From the NCBI GenBank assembly GCA_012523605.1, contig JAAYTY010000131.1:1-20849 (forward strand): a DNA stretch of 20,849 bases, written 5' to 3'. Within the stretch, counting starts at the first letter, position 1; every line of letters starts with the position of its first letter. Positions 15,001 through 20,849 of this stretch are shown here, piece by piece. Under the pieces are notes generated by a model that did not search any database, was not told the DNA's origin, and was given only the letters and a program-made list of their open reading frames with translations. This DNA comes from Candidatus Fermentibacterota bacterium (GTDB lineage Bacteria > Fermentibacterota > Fermentibacteria > Fermentibacterales > Fermentibacteraceae). A program made the translations under genes and the position numbers.

Positions 15001-16572
15001 CTCCCGGGAATCGACAGCGCACTCGTCAGACAGAAGCAGCTCGAAGCCACAACGCTCTATATGACGCTCTTCCCGCAGGGCGAATACGTGGACCAGTTCC
15101 TCTTCGTCACCGCCGGCAATGCCTACAACGCCGGGGACTATCCCGGCGCAAGGACAGCCTATCAGAAGCTCTACGAAAGCTACCCGAACTCGCAGTACGT
15201 CGCCCGATCCGCAAGATTCATCGCCTCCGCCTTCGAGGCCGAGGAGATGTACGCACAGGCCGAGGAATGGTACGGAAGGGCCTCCGATGCGGCTGCAAGA
15301 ACCGGCGAGGACCTGGGGGAGGACTTCGACCTCCTGGCCGCCCAGGCCGCCTACAGGGATGCCGCCTCCTTGGCGGAATCCCAGGATGTGCAGAGCCTCG
15401 TAGATGCCGCAAAGCGCTTCGAACAGTCCGCAAACGAGTATCCCGATGCCGCCGTGGCGCCCATCTCCCTCTACGATGCAGCCGAGACCTATGCGAAAGC
15501 AGGCGCCATCGAAGACGCAATGAGGGTGTTCAGCACCCTCGCCGCCAGGTATCCCCAGAGCGAGCTGGCTCCGCAGGGTCTTCTGAGGTCGGCATTCCTC
15601 GCAAGGGAGGCCGGCAGGTTCATAGACGCCGGCAATACTTACCTCTCCGCATATCACCTCTTTCCCAACTCGCCCGACATGGGCAGCGCGCTCTACAGCG
15701 CCGCCGTCTCGTACGAAGACGGCGGGCGCATGGATCTCGCGGTTCAGGTTTTCGACGAGATCATCGCCGGCAGGCTCGGAACCGCCGAGGTGATGGTCCT
15801 GGTATACGGCAAGTACGGCGAATACCTCTACCAGAGGTACGAATACGCAAGGGCCCGGGAGATGTTCAACAGCTCCATAGCCACATACGACCAGTACCGC
15901 GCGGGGGACATCTACTATCCCGCGATGTCCGCCTTCTATCTGGGCGAGATGTCCTTCAGGGACTACTCTGCTGTCACCGCCACGGTGCAGACCGCCCAGC
16001 AGAAGACTCAGCTCATGCAGGCCACCGAGAATTGGTACAGCAAATCCGTAACCTATCTGAGCGACCGCTGGTTCATGGCTTCCTGCGTTCGTGCCGGAGA
16101 GCTCTTCGAGGATTTCGCTAACGCAATCGGATACATGGAGCCTCCGGAAGGGCTCGACGAGGCCGGCGTCCAGGCGTTCTACGACCAGCTCTACCCCGTC
16201 ATGGAGACATACCTGGGCAAGGCCCTTCAGGTCTATCGGACTGCGGTTGAAAAGGCTGTCTCGGCCGGCATATCCAATGAATGGGTATTCAAGGCCGCCG
16301 ACCATCTGGAACTCATGGCGCCGGGCACGGTCGCATCCATAGGCTACCTGCCCGGTTGGAGCGGCAATCAGGCTCCGCAGCCCGACTCCACGCAGCCTGC
16401 TCCCCAACCGCCGGTCACACCGCCGCAGGGCGACTCTGGACAGGCGGCGCCGGAAGGTGTAGAGTCTGAACAGGCCGGGAACGAGCCCGCTGAAGTGGGC
16501 ATCCCGTTGGCTGTGTTGCATTTCCCGTTGGTTGGAGGAGGCCGCGGGGAAAGGAGACTCCGTGCCTCCTGA
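12064..16572 (+). CDS. Large exported TPR/coiled-coil protein (1502 aa)
   Basis: A very long tetratricopeptide-repeat protein. Residues 1-22 are a signal peptide (MSTPRLISAVILAAVLAGFAAA), so it works in the periplasm or at the outer membrane. Residues 30-75 are a coiled coil, followed by many TPR units of the BamD/YbgF type, recognisable by FPxSxxxxDAxxRLxxxY patterns (from about residue 80). Two more coiled-coil stretches interrupt the array near 345-400 and 410-480. Repeats then resume to about 1370, with many copies of (Y/F)P(N/D/E)S. The C-terminus (about 1435-1480) is Pro/Gln-rich and probably disordered. TPR arrays bind other proteins, so this is likely a scaffold linking inner- and outer-membrane parts, compared by inference with YbgF (CpoB) of Tol-Pal or TPR proteins of the Myxococcus Glt complex. 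Its last 11 bases overlap the next gene. The ribosome site before its ATG is weak, suggesting coupling to the upstream gene. Confidence 0.88.
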   Translation: MSTPRLISAVILAAVLAGFAAAQPSPEPDIETLLREARQELANLEDQIAREESRLQRLETELVDLRREYATVSSAESAFRLGEELYLAGSIVWAKEAFEAVVTNFPESEYHDDALFRLELVYFELQDFEKALACFDELNLRNPAFPQMDLAVVVAALSYHNIGRFPEARALLARISRSSDFFDLSGYLLAVIYVEEGDMASAKSALNGILEDTNPTREGMNLADRARIALAQIYVDEGDFESAHDLYDDISPFSPYYDIAMLGKVWVFMRAERYQEAYNLAERVVEEVPSSEMRSEFELAMANCALGAEDLDLAVMRYERLLRDYGSGDDYYDYLLEPQSTRDEYAAERERLERLRAGLAEMKEEAYASGNFDLVEIIEEEEARLRQMFVQLSAMETATSLPPGEVDTRELSRELNRLISDSRASTDALALSVEEVQRLAETRGSESDRRQIQDLQTEVQRIRLSLQDLASKFGSGITQEHDWVQETQYGIAIAKFMERELQRDSLSYLGYLYQEQVAAAYAAGDSSLARNLIAQRQRETSELQSRINNSAAVCAGLFEEYLSNFPESRFSADVLIRLAQLYYDIDNSAYLDRIAGTSGDSLGYVFENYSRSIDLYQRVLRSYPGSGVEDVALYSLGYCLDKMGDPRGAVNSYRRLLEEHPNSPLAPETYIRAGDFYFDGFQFDSAKVYYLGILDHPSADPDLFQLGIYKLGWTHYLLNDYLRSAATFAYLIEDSDLMDSLHIPRRGGQMVNESIEYIAHDFMEQGSRPPVSLATAFLDRFGRDSVTFQVLDQMGGFYEEQGYWNEAINAYEALLQRFPDTPRAPFLQASIAACYDGMGDPLTATQAREELVENYGPASAWAASSGAPMGAVDSLRQSSLEQAIVYYHTQAVASREDPVLSRQSYQSLATRIETFLHDYPDSRQGYDFRFFLGDAYYALGRFMDAGDAYLAVARDSTSGQRQQDACINACGSYFTAYTELPGIDSALVRQKQLEATTLYMTLFPQGEYVDQFLFVTAGNAYNAGDYPGARTAYQKLYESYPNSQYVARSARFIASAFEAEEMYAQAEEWYGRASDAAARTGEDLGEDFDLLAAQAAYRDAASLAESQDVQSLVDAAKRFEQSANEYPDAAVAPISLYDAAETYAKAGAIEDAMRVFSTLAARYPQSELAPQGLLRSAFLAREAGRFIDAGNTYLSAYHLFPNSPDMGSALYSAAVSYEDGGRMDLAVQVFDEIIAGRLGTAEVMVLVYGKYGEYLYQRYEYARAREMFNSSIATYDQYRAGDIYYPAMSAFYLGEMSFRDYSAVTATVQTAQQKTQLMQATENWYSKSVTYLSDRWFMASCVRAGELFEDFANAIGYMEPPEGLDEAGVQAFYDQLYPVMETYLGKALQVYRTAVEKAVSAGISNEWVFKAADHLELMAPGTVASIGYLPGWSGNQAPQPDSTQPAPQPPVTPPQGDSGQAAPEGVESEQAGNEPAEVGIPLAVLHFPLVGGGRGERRLRAS

Positions 16573-17020
16573 CAGGTTCCCCGGAGCGGGCCGCCCGTTC
16601 ACCGCTCTTATGATCGCCTTGCTCGCCGCCTCGGTCCCGGCCGCGCAGGAGGCCAGGATGGAAGAGGGAAGGCTCATCCTCGAAGAGATCACCATTCAGG
16701 GCGAGCTCCGCACTCCGCAGGCGATGTTCCTGATACTGAAGAGCTCTCCCAGCCTGAGCAATGTACTGCTGGAGAGAAGCTTCCTGGAGGATATCGTGCG
16801 TCCCATCTACCCCGGAGCCTTCGCGGACGAGCCTCTCCTGGGGGCGGCTCAGCGCACGCCCATGCTGCCCTGGTATGTCAGGTATGGCGTCGTGGCGGCT
16901 CTCGGGGGATATTCTGCATTCATGTATGCTGACGGTGACGAGGAGCAGGGTCTGACCTTCGGTGTGATGGCCGGACTGGGCCTCGCGGGAAACCTTGTCC
17001 TGGACCTCGTCGGCATCTGA
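16562..17020 (+). CDS. Small exported membrane protein (hypothetical)
   Basis: A 152-residue protein. GTG at 16562 is taken as the start because AAAGGAG lies 5 bases upstream; a TTG at 16532 in the same frame has no such site. Residues 1-28 look like a signal peptide or anchor (FTALMIALLAASVPAA). The middle holds a strand-like block EEITIQGELRTPQAMFLILK (41-60), a form of 'GE-x-xP-x-(A/V)-x-x-IL' that I associate with small proteins near TolQ/TolR-AgmX clusters, from memory only. Two hydrophobic stretches follow (106-122 and 131-152, the last ending at the C-terminus). It overlaps the TPR gene by 11 bases and lies 30 bases before the ExbB-type gene, so it probably belongs to the same complex. 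The function is unknown. Confidence 0.7.
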   Translation: MPPDRFPGAGRPFTALMIALLAASVPAAQEARMEEGRLILEEITIQGELRTPQAMFLILKSSPSLSNVLLERSFLEDIVRPIYPGAFADEPLLGAAQRTPMLPWYVRYGVVAALGGYSAFMYADGDEEQGLTFGVMAGLGLAGNLVLDLVGI

Positions 17021-17050
17021 CGGGTCCGCCCTGATCGAGAGGAGCTCCTG

Positions 17051-17917
17051 ATGCCGCGCTTCCTGTTGGCGATGCTGATCGTGATGTGTCTGACCGTGTG
17101 CGGAGTGTCCGGCGCCCAGCCCGCCGATTCGATTGCCGCAGCCGATTCGACTGCGGACAGCACTCTGGCTGCCGACACCACGGCAGCTCCGGATACGGCC
17201 GCAACGCTCGCGGACTCCACGCTGCCGGCCGATTCCGCCGCCGCCGACAGCAGCGGCGCCGCCGATCTGGCCGGACGCCCCGGGCTCCTCTCCGAAATAG
17301 CCCGTTTCTTCCGCGAAGGCGGAATCGCCATGTGGCCCATCCTGCTCTTCCTCGCGATAGGGCTTGCCATATCGGTCGAGAGGTTCGTCTTCCTCTACTT
17401 CCAGGCGAACATCCGTCCAGAGGATTTCATGGCACGCGTGGCCGACCTCGTTCGAAAGGGTTCCATCGAGGGCGCCATTGCGACTTCGGCCGAGCACGAT
17501 GCGCCCCTGGCCCGGATCATCGAGGCGGCCCTCAGAAACTACAGGGGGACCGAGAGGGACATACAGAACGCCGTTGACGAGATGGCACTGGCCGAACTGC
17601 CCCGCCTCAACGCCCGGCTCTCCTACCTCGCGGTCATCGCGAACGTCGCGACGATGACCGGTCTGCTCGGGACTATCTTCGGACTGATACAGGCGTTCGG
17701 CGCGGTTTCAGTCGCCGACCCCGAGACGAAGGGCAGGATCCTCGCCAACGGCATCGCGGTTGCAATGAACACGACGGCCTTCGGGCTGATCGTAGCTATC
17801 CCGACCCTCATCATTCACTCGTTCCTCTCCAACAAGTCGGATCAGCTCGTCGACGACATCGACAGGTACTCGGTCATGGTTATCAACATGCTTGCCCAGG
17901 CCAGGAAGGAAGGCTGA
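17051..17917 (+). CDS. ExbB/TolQ/MotA-type proton channel protein
   Basis: A 288-residue inner-membrane protein of the MotA/TolQ/ExbB family, the ring-forming half of proton-driven motors that power TonB, TolA or gliding proteins. A signal peptide (1-21, ending GVSGA) is followed by a low-complexity Ala/Asp/Ser/Thr stretch (about 24-72, repeats such as AADSTADST), which should lie in the periplasm. Three membrane spans follow: about 92-114, 190-216 and 234-258, with the family signatures GLLGTIFGLIQAF (204-216) and GIAVAMNTTAFGLIVAIP (234-251). T208 and T242 match the pore threonines of ExbB (T148, T181 of the E. coli protein) by my alignment. GAGAGGAG lies 6 bases before the ATG. Its TGA shares one base with the next gene's ATG (TGATG), indicating coupled production with the first ExbD. 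AglR of Myxococcus is a comparable protein. Confidence 0.92.
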   Translation: MPRFLLAMLIVMCLTVCGVSGAQPADSIAAADSTADSTLAADTTAAPDTAATLADSTLPADSAAADSSGAADLAGRPGLLSEIARFFREGGIAMWPILLFLAIGLAISVERFVFLYFQANIRPEDFMARVADLVRKGSIEGAIATSAEHDAPLARIIEAALRNYRGTERDIQNAVDEMALAELPRLNARLSYLAVIANVATMTGLLGTIFGLIQAFGAVSVADPETKGRILANGIAVAMNTTAFGLIVAIPTLIIHSFLSNKSDQLVDDIDRYSVMVINMLAQARKEG

Positions 17918-18480
17918 TGGCTAAGGCTGCAAGCGGCAGGAGCCACAGGCTGAGGAAGACGGAGTCCATAGACCTCCTGCCTGTGATGAACCTGTTCTGC
18001 TGCATCATCCCCTTCCTCCTGCTGTCGGCTTCGTTCCTCCAGATCACCGTGATCACCATGGCTCAGACCGAGGGCATAGGATCGGCCGGAGCCGGAGCCG
18101 TCGCGAACCTGGCGCGGTCGGAGGAGGACAGGCTGCAGCCAAAGGTGATCATGACGGACGAGGAGATGTTCATCGGTACGGTAGCCGGAACCGCCCACGT
18201 ATGCTATGCCGTGAGCCAGGTCGTGAACGGCGAGGAGGTGATCACGTTCGACTTCGACTCGCTCAGAACCAGAGCCGCGGAGGTCCACAGGCTCCTGAGC
18301 GAGGCATATCCGCAGATCGAATTCCACAAGGTGACCATACTCACCGTCGAGCGGACGAGATACGACAACATCATAAGCGCCATCGACGCCTGCGCCGAGG
18401 CCGGATTCGACCAGCCGGGCCTCCAGGTGGCGCCCAGCGCGGCGGTCAGGAACGCGACGAACGCCGCCATGGGGAGATGA
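17917..18480 (+). CDS. ExbD/TolR-type protein lacking the membrane aspartate
   Basis: A 187-residue protein with the ExbD/TolR layout: a short basic cytoplasmic end (1-15), one membrane span (about 20-48) and a periplasmic domain ending in VTILTVERTRYDNIISAIDACAEAG-type sequence (334-402 in nucleotide thirds; about residues 140-165), matching the ExbD C-terminal fold. ExbD proteins have a proton-carrying Asp in the span (D25 in E. coli). Here the matching segment reads ESIDLLPVMNLFCCIIPF, with Asn25 (codon AAC) where the Asp should be; the proline three before it aligns with the family's PLVD. Two cysteines follow (28, 29). D19 lies before the span and is not equivalent. It probably pairs with the next ExbD as a heterodimer in which only one chain carries protons. 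Confidence 0.83.
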   Translation: MAKAASGRSHRLRKTESIDLLPVMNLFCCIIPFLLLSASFLQITVITMAQTEGIGSAGAGAVANLARSEEDRLQPKVIMTDEEMFIGTVAGTAHVCYAVSQVVNGEEVITFDFDSLRTRAAEVHRLLSEAYPQIEFHKVTILTVERTRYDNIISAIDACAEAGFDQPGLQVAPSAAVRNATNAAMGR

Positions 18481-18483
18481 CAT

Positions 18484-19020
18484 ATGAGCGCCCCCACCAA
18501 GAGGCACCTGCCGCTCCTCCTGGGCCACAACAAGTCCAAGGCCTTCGTGAGGAACAAGGGCAGGAAGGTGGAAGTCCAGATGACCTCGATGATCGACATG
18601 TTCACCATCCTTGTCGTCTTCCTCCTCATGTCCTACAGCGCCGACGGACAGATCGTAACCATCAGCGACGCCCTGACCCTCCCGAAGTCGAAATCCGACA
18701 CGCCCGTCGACCTCAAGCTCGAGATCCAGATCAACAACCAGGTCGTGGTCGTGGACGGCGATCCGATCGTCCAGGTGACCCCCCAGCTCCTCGCCACCGG
18801 CAACTCCATACCCGAGCTGGTGACCAGGCTCAGAGACCACATGGAATACACGCGACGCCTGCGGGGTACCATCGAGGAGGAGGACATGAAGATCAACATC
18901 CAGGGAGATGTCGCGATACCCGCGATCCTCCTCCAGAGGGTCATGTCGAGCTGCTCTGAGGCTGGGTTCGCGACACAGAACCTGGAAGTGATCAAGCACG
19001 AAGGCAGGGCCGAGGCATGA
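18484..19020 (+). CDS. ExbD/TolR-type biopolymer transport protein
   Basis: A 178-residue ExbD/TolR-family protein with a basic cytoplasmic end (1-30), one membrane span (about 34-52, MTSMIDMFTILVVFLLM) and a periplasmic domain. D38 sits where the proton-carrying Asp of ExbD/TolR belongs, so unlike its upstream neighbour it keeps the expected residue. The periplasmic part ends with MKINIQGDVAIPAILLQRVMSSCSEAGF, a good match to the 'V-x-I-x-G-D-x-x-x-P' fold of the family. The ATG at 18484 follows the previous stop by three bases, with GGGGAG upstream. Its stop overlaps the next ATG as ATGA. Two ExbD-type genes after one ExbB-type gene recalls AglR with AglQ/AglS of Myxococcus. Confidence 0.92.
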   Translation: MSAPTKRHLPLLLGHNKSKAFVRNKGRKVEVQMTSMIDMFTILVVFLLMSYSADGQIVTISDALTLPKSKSDTPVDLKLEIQINNQVVVVDGDPIVQVTPQLLATGNSIPELVTRLRDHMEYTRRLRGTIEEEDMKINIQGDVAIPAILLQRVMSSCSEAGFATQNLEVIKHEGRAEA

Positions 19021-20849
19021 GCGACCAGGTTCCGGCAGGAGGAGCGCCGGCCGAAAGGAAGGTCCTTGCCGTCGCTGTGATGCACGACGGCAAGATAGTG
19101 AACAAGCTCATCCCCGGCCGGGATCCGGTAAGGCTGGGAACGGGCTACAACAACAGCATCGTCGTCGATGGCGAAGGGCTTCCCGAGAGTCTCGCGCTCA
19201 TCACCCCCGGTGCCGACAGGGATTTCTGGACCCTCAGGCTGGCGGAGGGGATGAACGCGCTCGTCACCTCTACCGACGGCACAAGGCTGAATTTCGCCGA
19301 TCTCAGGGATCTCGGCATCTTTCCGAGGGACGAGCAGGGGCTCTACCAGATCAACATAAAGTATGGAGACCAGGGACAGGTCATCGCCGGCGCCTACGTC
19401 ATCCACTTCGGCTTCATTTCCCCGCCTGCGAGGAAGGAACCCGAAAAACCCGCGCGCAAGGAACCCGAAAAGGCGGCAGCCGCTCCTGCCGAGGCGGAGA
19501 AGGAGGACCCCAGGGTCCTGAAACTGCTTTTGGAAAGGCCAGGCATGCCGCGCCAGGAGGTCTATCCCAACGCCGGGATCATGACCATAGGCGAGGCCGA
19601 ATACAACACCGTGTGCGTGAAGGGCGCCGGCCTGCCCAGAATTCACACCCTGCTGGAACCCCAGGGCGGGAAATACGTCATGAAGCTCCTCCCCGAAATC
19701 AAAGGCGGGGTGGAAGTCAAAGGCAGCATCATTCCGTTCGGCACCCTGATCGAGCGGAATCTCATGAGGCAGGAGAAACCCGGCGAGCCGTACGTCTGGA
19801 CGCTCGACAAGAACGTTTCAGGCGTGTTCACCGTCGGAGAGACGGAGATCTTCTTCGGTTTCGCCATGCCCCCGGCTCCAGCCAAGGTTGTCGAGAAGCC
19901 CAGGGAGCCCGAAAAGAAGCCCTTCGTTCCATCCCGTTACGAATGGAGCGAGTTCGCGTCCAGGCCGCATGACGCAATCGCGCTGAAGGGTTCGGGTACC
20001 GAGAAGAACATACTTCAGTTCGCAATGGGCATCGTGCTTTTCGCAGCCCTGGTGCTCGGAGCCGCATTCGACAGGCTCGTGACCGTCCACTTCGAGACGA
20101 AGGCCCAGATCCTGAGGCGGGCGCCCACAGCCCGTGTGGCCAGCCTGGCCCAGAACACCCCCCAGATGGAGGGCATGGGCGAGGAGATCATCTCCGAATC
20201 GGAGATAGGCGAGCAGATAGGTACCGTAGGCGGCCCGGGCGGCGGGGCGCCCGGCGGAGGCGGCGAGGGTCCTGCAGGAGTCGCCGCAGGCGCCGCCGCG
20301 GGCCAGGGCGTCCTTCAGGACATCGGTTTCGCGGCATACGGAACACAGGGTGTGGGAGGAGGAGCCGGCTTCATAGGCGACCTGCAGGCGGCAGCCTCTT
20401 CGGGTCTGGGTCTGGCGTCGGGTCAGAGCGGACAGGCCCTCATCGCCGGTGCCGGCGGAGGGGGCTCCGGGGGAATCGGCGCTCTCGTTCCTGCAGGCGG
20501 GGGAGTCGTCGGCACGGCGGAGACGGTCTCTCAGAGCGACATCGAGGCGGTTCACAGGGCGGCTTCGGTAAGCTTCAGCGCGACGGCATCGGGCGAGGCC
20601 CTCGATCTAGGCCAGCGCAACATGACGGACATTCGCAGACGCATAAACGTGATCAAGATGAGGATACAGACTGCGTACGAAAGCCTCCTGAGAACCAACC
20701 CCGCCGCTGGCGGAACCGTTCAGATATCCTTCAACATCACGCCCAGCGGCGCGGTGACCGGTGTCGTGGTGAACGCCCCGGGCGAACTCTCGAGCCTGGT
20801 CCCTACGATACAGTCCGCCGTCGCGGGACTGAACTTCGGGCCAGCAGAG
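19017..20849 (+). CDS. AgmX/PglI-like TonB-type protein with two FHA-like domains (partial)
   Basis: 611 residues to the window edge, with no stop, so the end is missing; the ATG overlaps the previous stop as ATGA. Two similar cytoplasmic domains resemble degenerate FHA folds: residues 15-135 (VRLGTGYNNSIVVDGEGLPE, 38-57) and 166-283 (MTIGEAEYNTVCVKGAGLPR, 189-208). A linker carries KEPEK repeats (140-152). One membrane span lies at 332-351 (ILQFAMGIVLFAALVLGAAF), followed by a Gly-rich, probably flexible periplasmic stretch (about 400-500). The last part (about 535-611) matches the AgmX/PglI C-terminal TonB-like domain: helix IRRRINVIKMRIQTAYESLL, then strands GTVQISFNITPSGAV and VVVNAP. The final strand is probably cut off. 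By its layout it is the TonB/TolA-like arm driven by the ExbBD proteins. FHA domains usually bind phosphothreonine; neither copy shows a clear full motif, so binding is doubtful. Confidence 0.85.
   Translation, partial: MSDQVPAGGAPAERKVLAVAVMHDGKIVNKLIPGRDPVRLGTGYNNSIVVDGEGLPESLALITPGADRDFWTLRLAEGMNALVTSTDGTRLNFADLRDLGIFPRDEQGLYQINIKYGDQGQVIAGAYVIHFGFISPPARKEPEKPARKEPEKAAAAPAEAEKEDPRVLKLLLERPGMPRQEVYPNAGIMTIGEAEYNTVCVKGAGLPRIHTLLEPQGGKYVMKLLPEIKGGVEVKGSIIPFGTLIERNLMRQEKPGEPYVWTLDKNVSGVFTVGETEIFFGFAMPPAPAKVVEKPREPEKKPFVPSRYEWSEFASRPHDAIALKGSGTEKNILQFAMGIVLFAALVLGAAFDRLVTVHFETKAQILRRAPTARVASLAQNTPQMEGMGEEIISESEIGEQIGTVGGPGGGAPGGGGEGPAGVAAGAAAGQGVLQDIGFAAYGTQGVGGGAGFIGDLQAAASSGLGLASGQSGQALIAGAGGGGSGGIGALVPAGGGVVGTAETVSQSDIEAVHRAASVSFSATASGEALDLGQRNMTDIRRRINVIKMRIQTAYESLLRTNPAAGGTVQISFNITPSGAVTGVVVNAPGELSSLVPTIQSAVAGLNFGPAE

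Noticed and set aside
16502..16531. Direct repeat TCCCGTTGG (16502-16510 and 16523-16531), considered as a mobile-element scar or frameshift at the end of the TPR gene
   Set aside because: It is only nine bases, with no element or target duplication nearby; the frame stays open to a stop that overlaps the next gene in the usual operon manner.
16532..16561. A longer start (TTG at 16532) for the small exported protein
   Set aside because: There is no ribosome site before it, and the GTG at 16562 has AAAGGAG at ideal spacing and a better signal peptide.
13927..16695. A 922-codon open frame on the minus strand opposite the TPR and small-protein genes
   Set aside because: It mirrors the codon pattern of the plus-strand gene, has no signal, domain or ribosome site I recognise, and the plus-strand reading has clear TPR repeats. 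GC-rich DNA often leaves such antisense frames open.
1..20849. tRNA, rRNA, CRISPR arrays, insertion sequences and riboswitches
   Set aside because: I looked for cloverleaf-like ends, spaced repeats, transposase motifs and long structured leaders and saw none; almost all of the window is coding.

Overview
The window is 20.8 kb of gene-dense, GC-rich bacterial DNA holding 14 protein-coding genes. Two of these are cut by the window edges. There are no RNA genes, mobile elements or CRISPR arrays that I can see. Arginine is written mostly as AGG, and ATA isoleucine codons are common, which is unusual at this GC content. Several products carry signal peptides, one resembles an outer-membrane barrel, and there is an ExbB/ExbD/TonB-type apparatus, so the cell is diderm (Gram-negative type). 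The mix suggests an uncultured FCB-like or deltaproteobacteria-like lineage, for example the Eisenbacteria or Fermentibacteria type. That placement is a low-confidence inference from style; no marker gene is present to prove it.

Left part (1-5531), metabolism. A radical SAM enzyme with a B12-binding-type N-terminus runs off the left edge on the minus strand. It is divergent from a geranylgeranyl-reductase-family flavoprotein on the plus strand. That gene overlaps, tail to tail, a minus-strand two-gene operon in which ftcD (formiminotransferase-cyclodeaminase) is read first and a full-length transketolase second, joined by an ATGA overlap.

Middle part (5563-10948). Two overlapping plus-strand genes encode a GH84 enzyme resembling eukaryotic cytosolic O-GlcNAcase and a double-length ThyX-like protein, whose signature motif appears split between its two halves. 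FtcD makes 5,10-methenyl-tetrahydrofolate and ThyX uses 5,10-methylene-tetrahydrofolate, so a folate one-carbon theme links the two divergent units. The ThyX gene ends tail to tail, over a perfect hairpin, with a large minus-strand gene for a secreted beta-propeller/Ig-like repeat protein.

Right part (11125 to the end) is one long plus-strand operon. In order it encodes a barrel-like exported protein with a C-terminal coiled coil, a 1502-residue exported TPR/coiled-coil protein, a small exported membrane protein, an ExbB/TolQ-type protein, two ExbD/TolR-type proteins and an AgmX/PglI-like TonB-type protein with two degenerate FHA-like domains (cut by the right edge). Gene order and tight spacing indicate one machine that uses the proton-motive force at the inner membrane to act on the periplasm and outer membrane, comparable in parts to Tol-Pal or the Myxococcus Agl-Glt gliding complex. 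It is the strongest candidate here for an undescribed system. A notable feature is that one of its two ExbD proteins lacks the membrane aspartate that normally carries protons.
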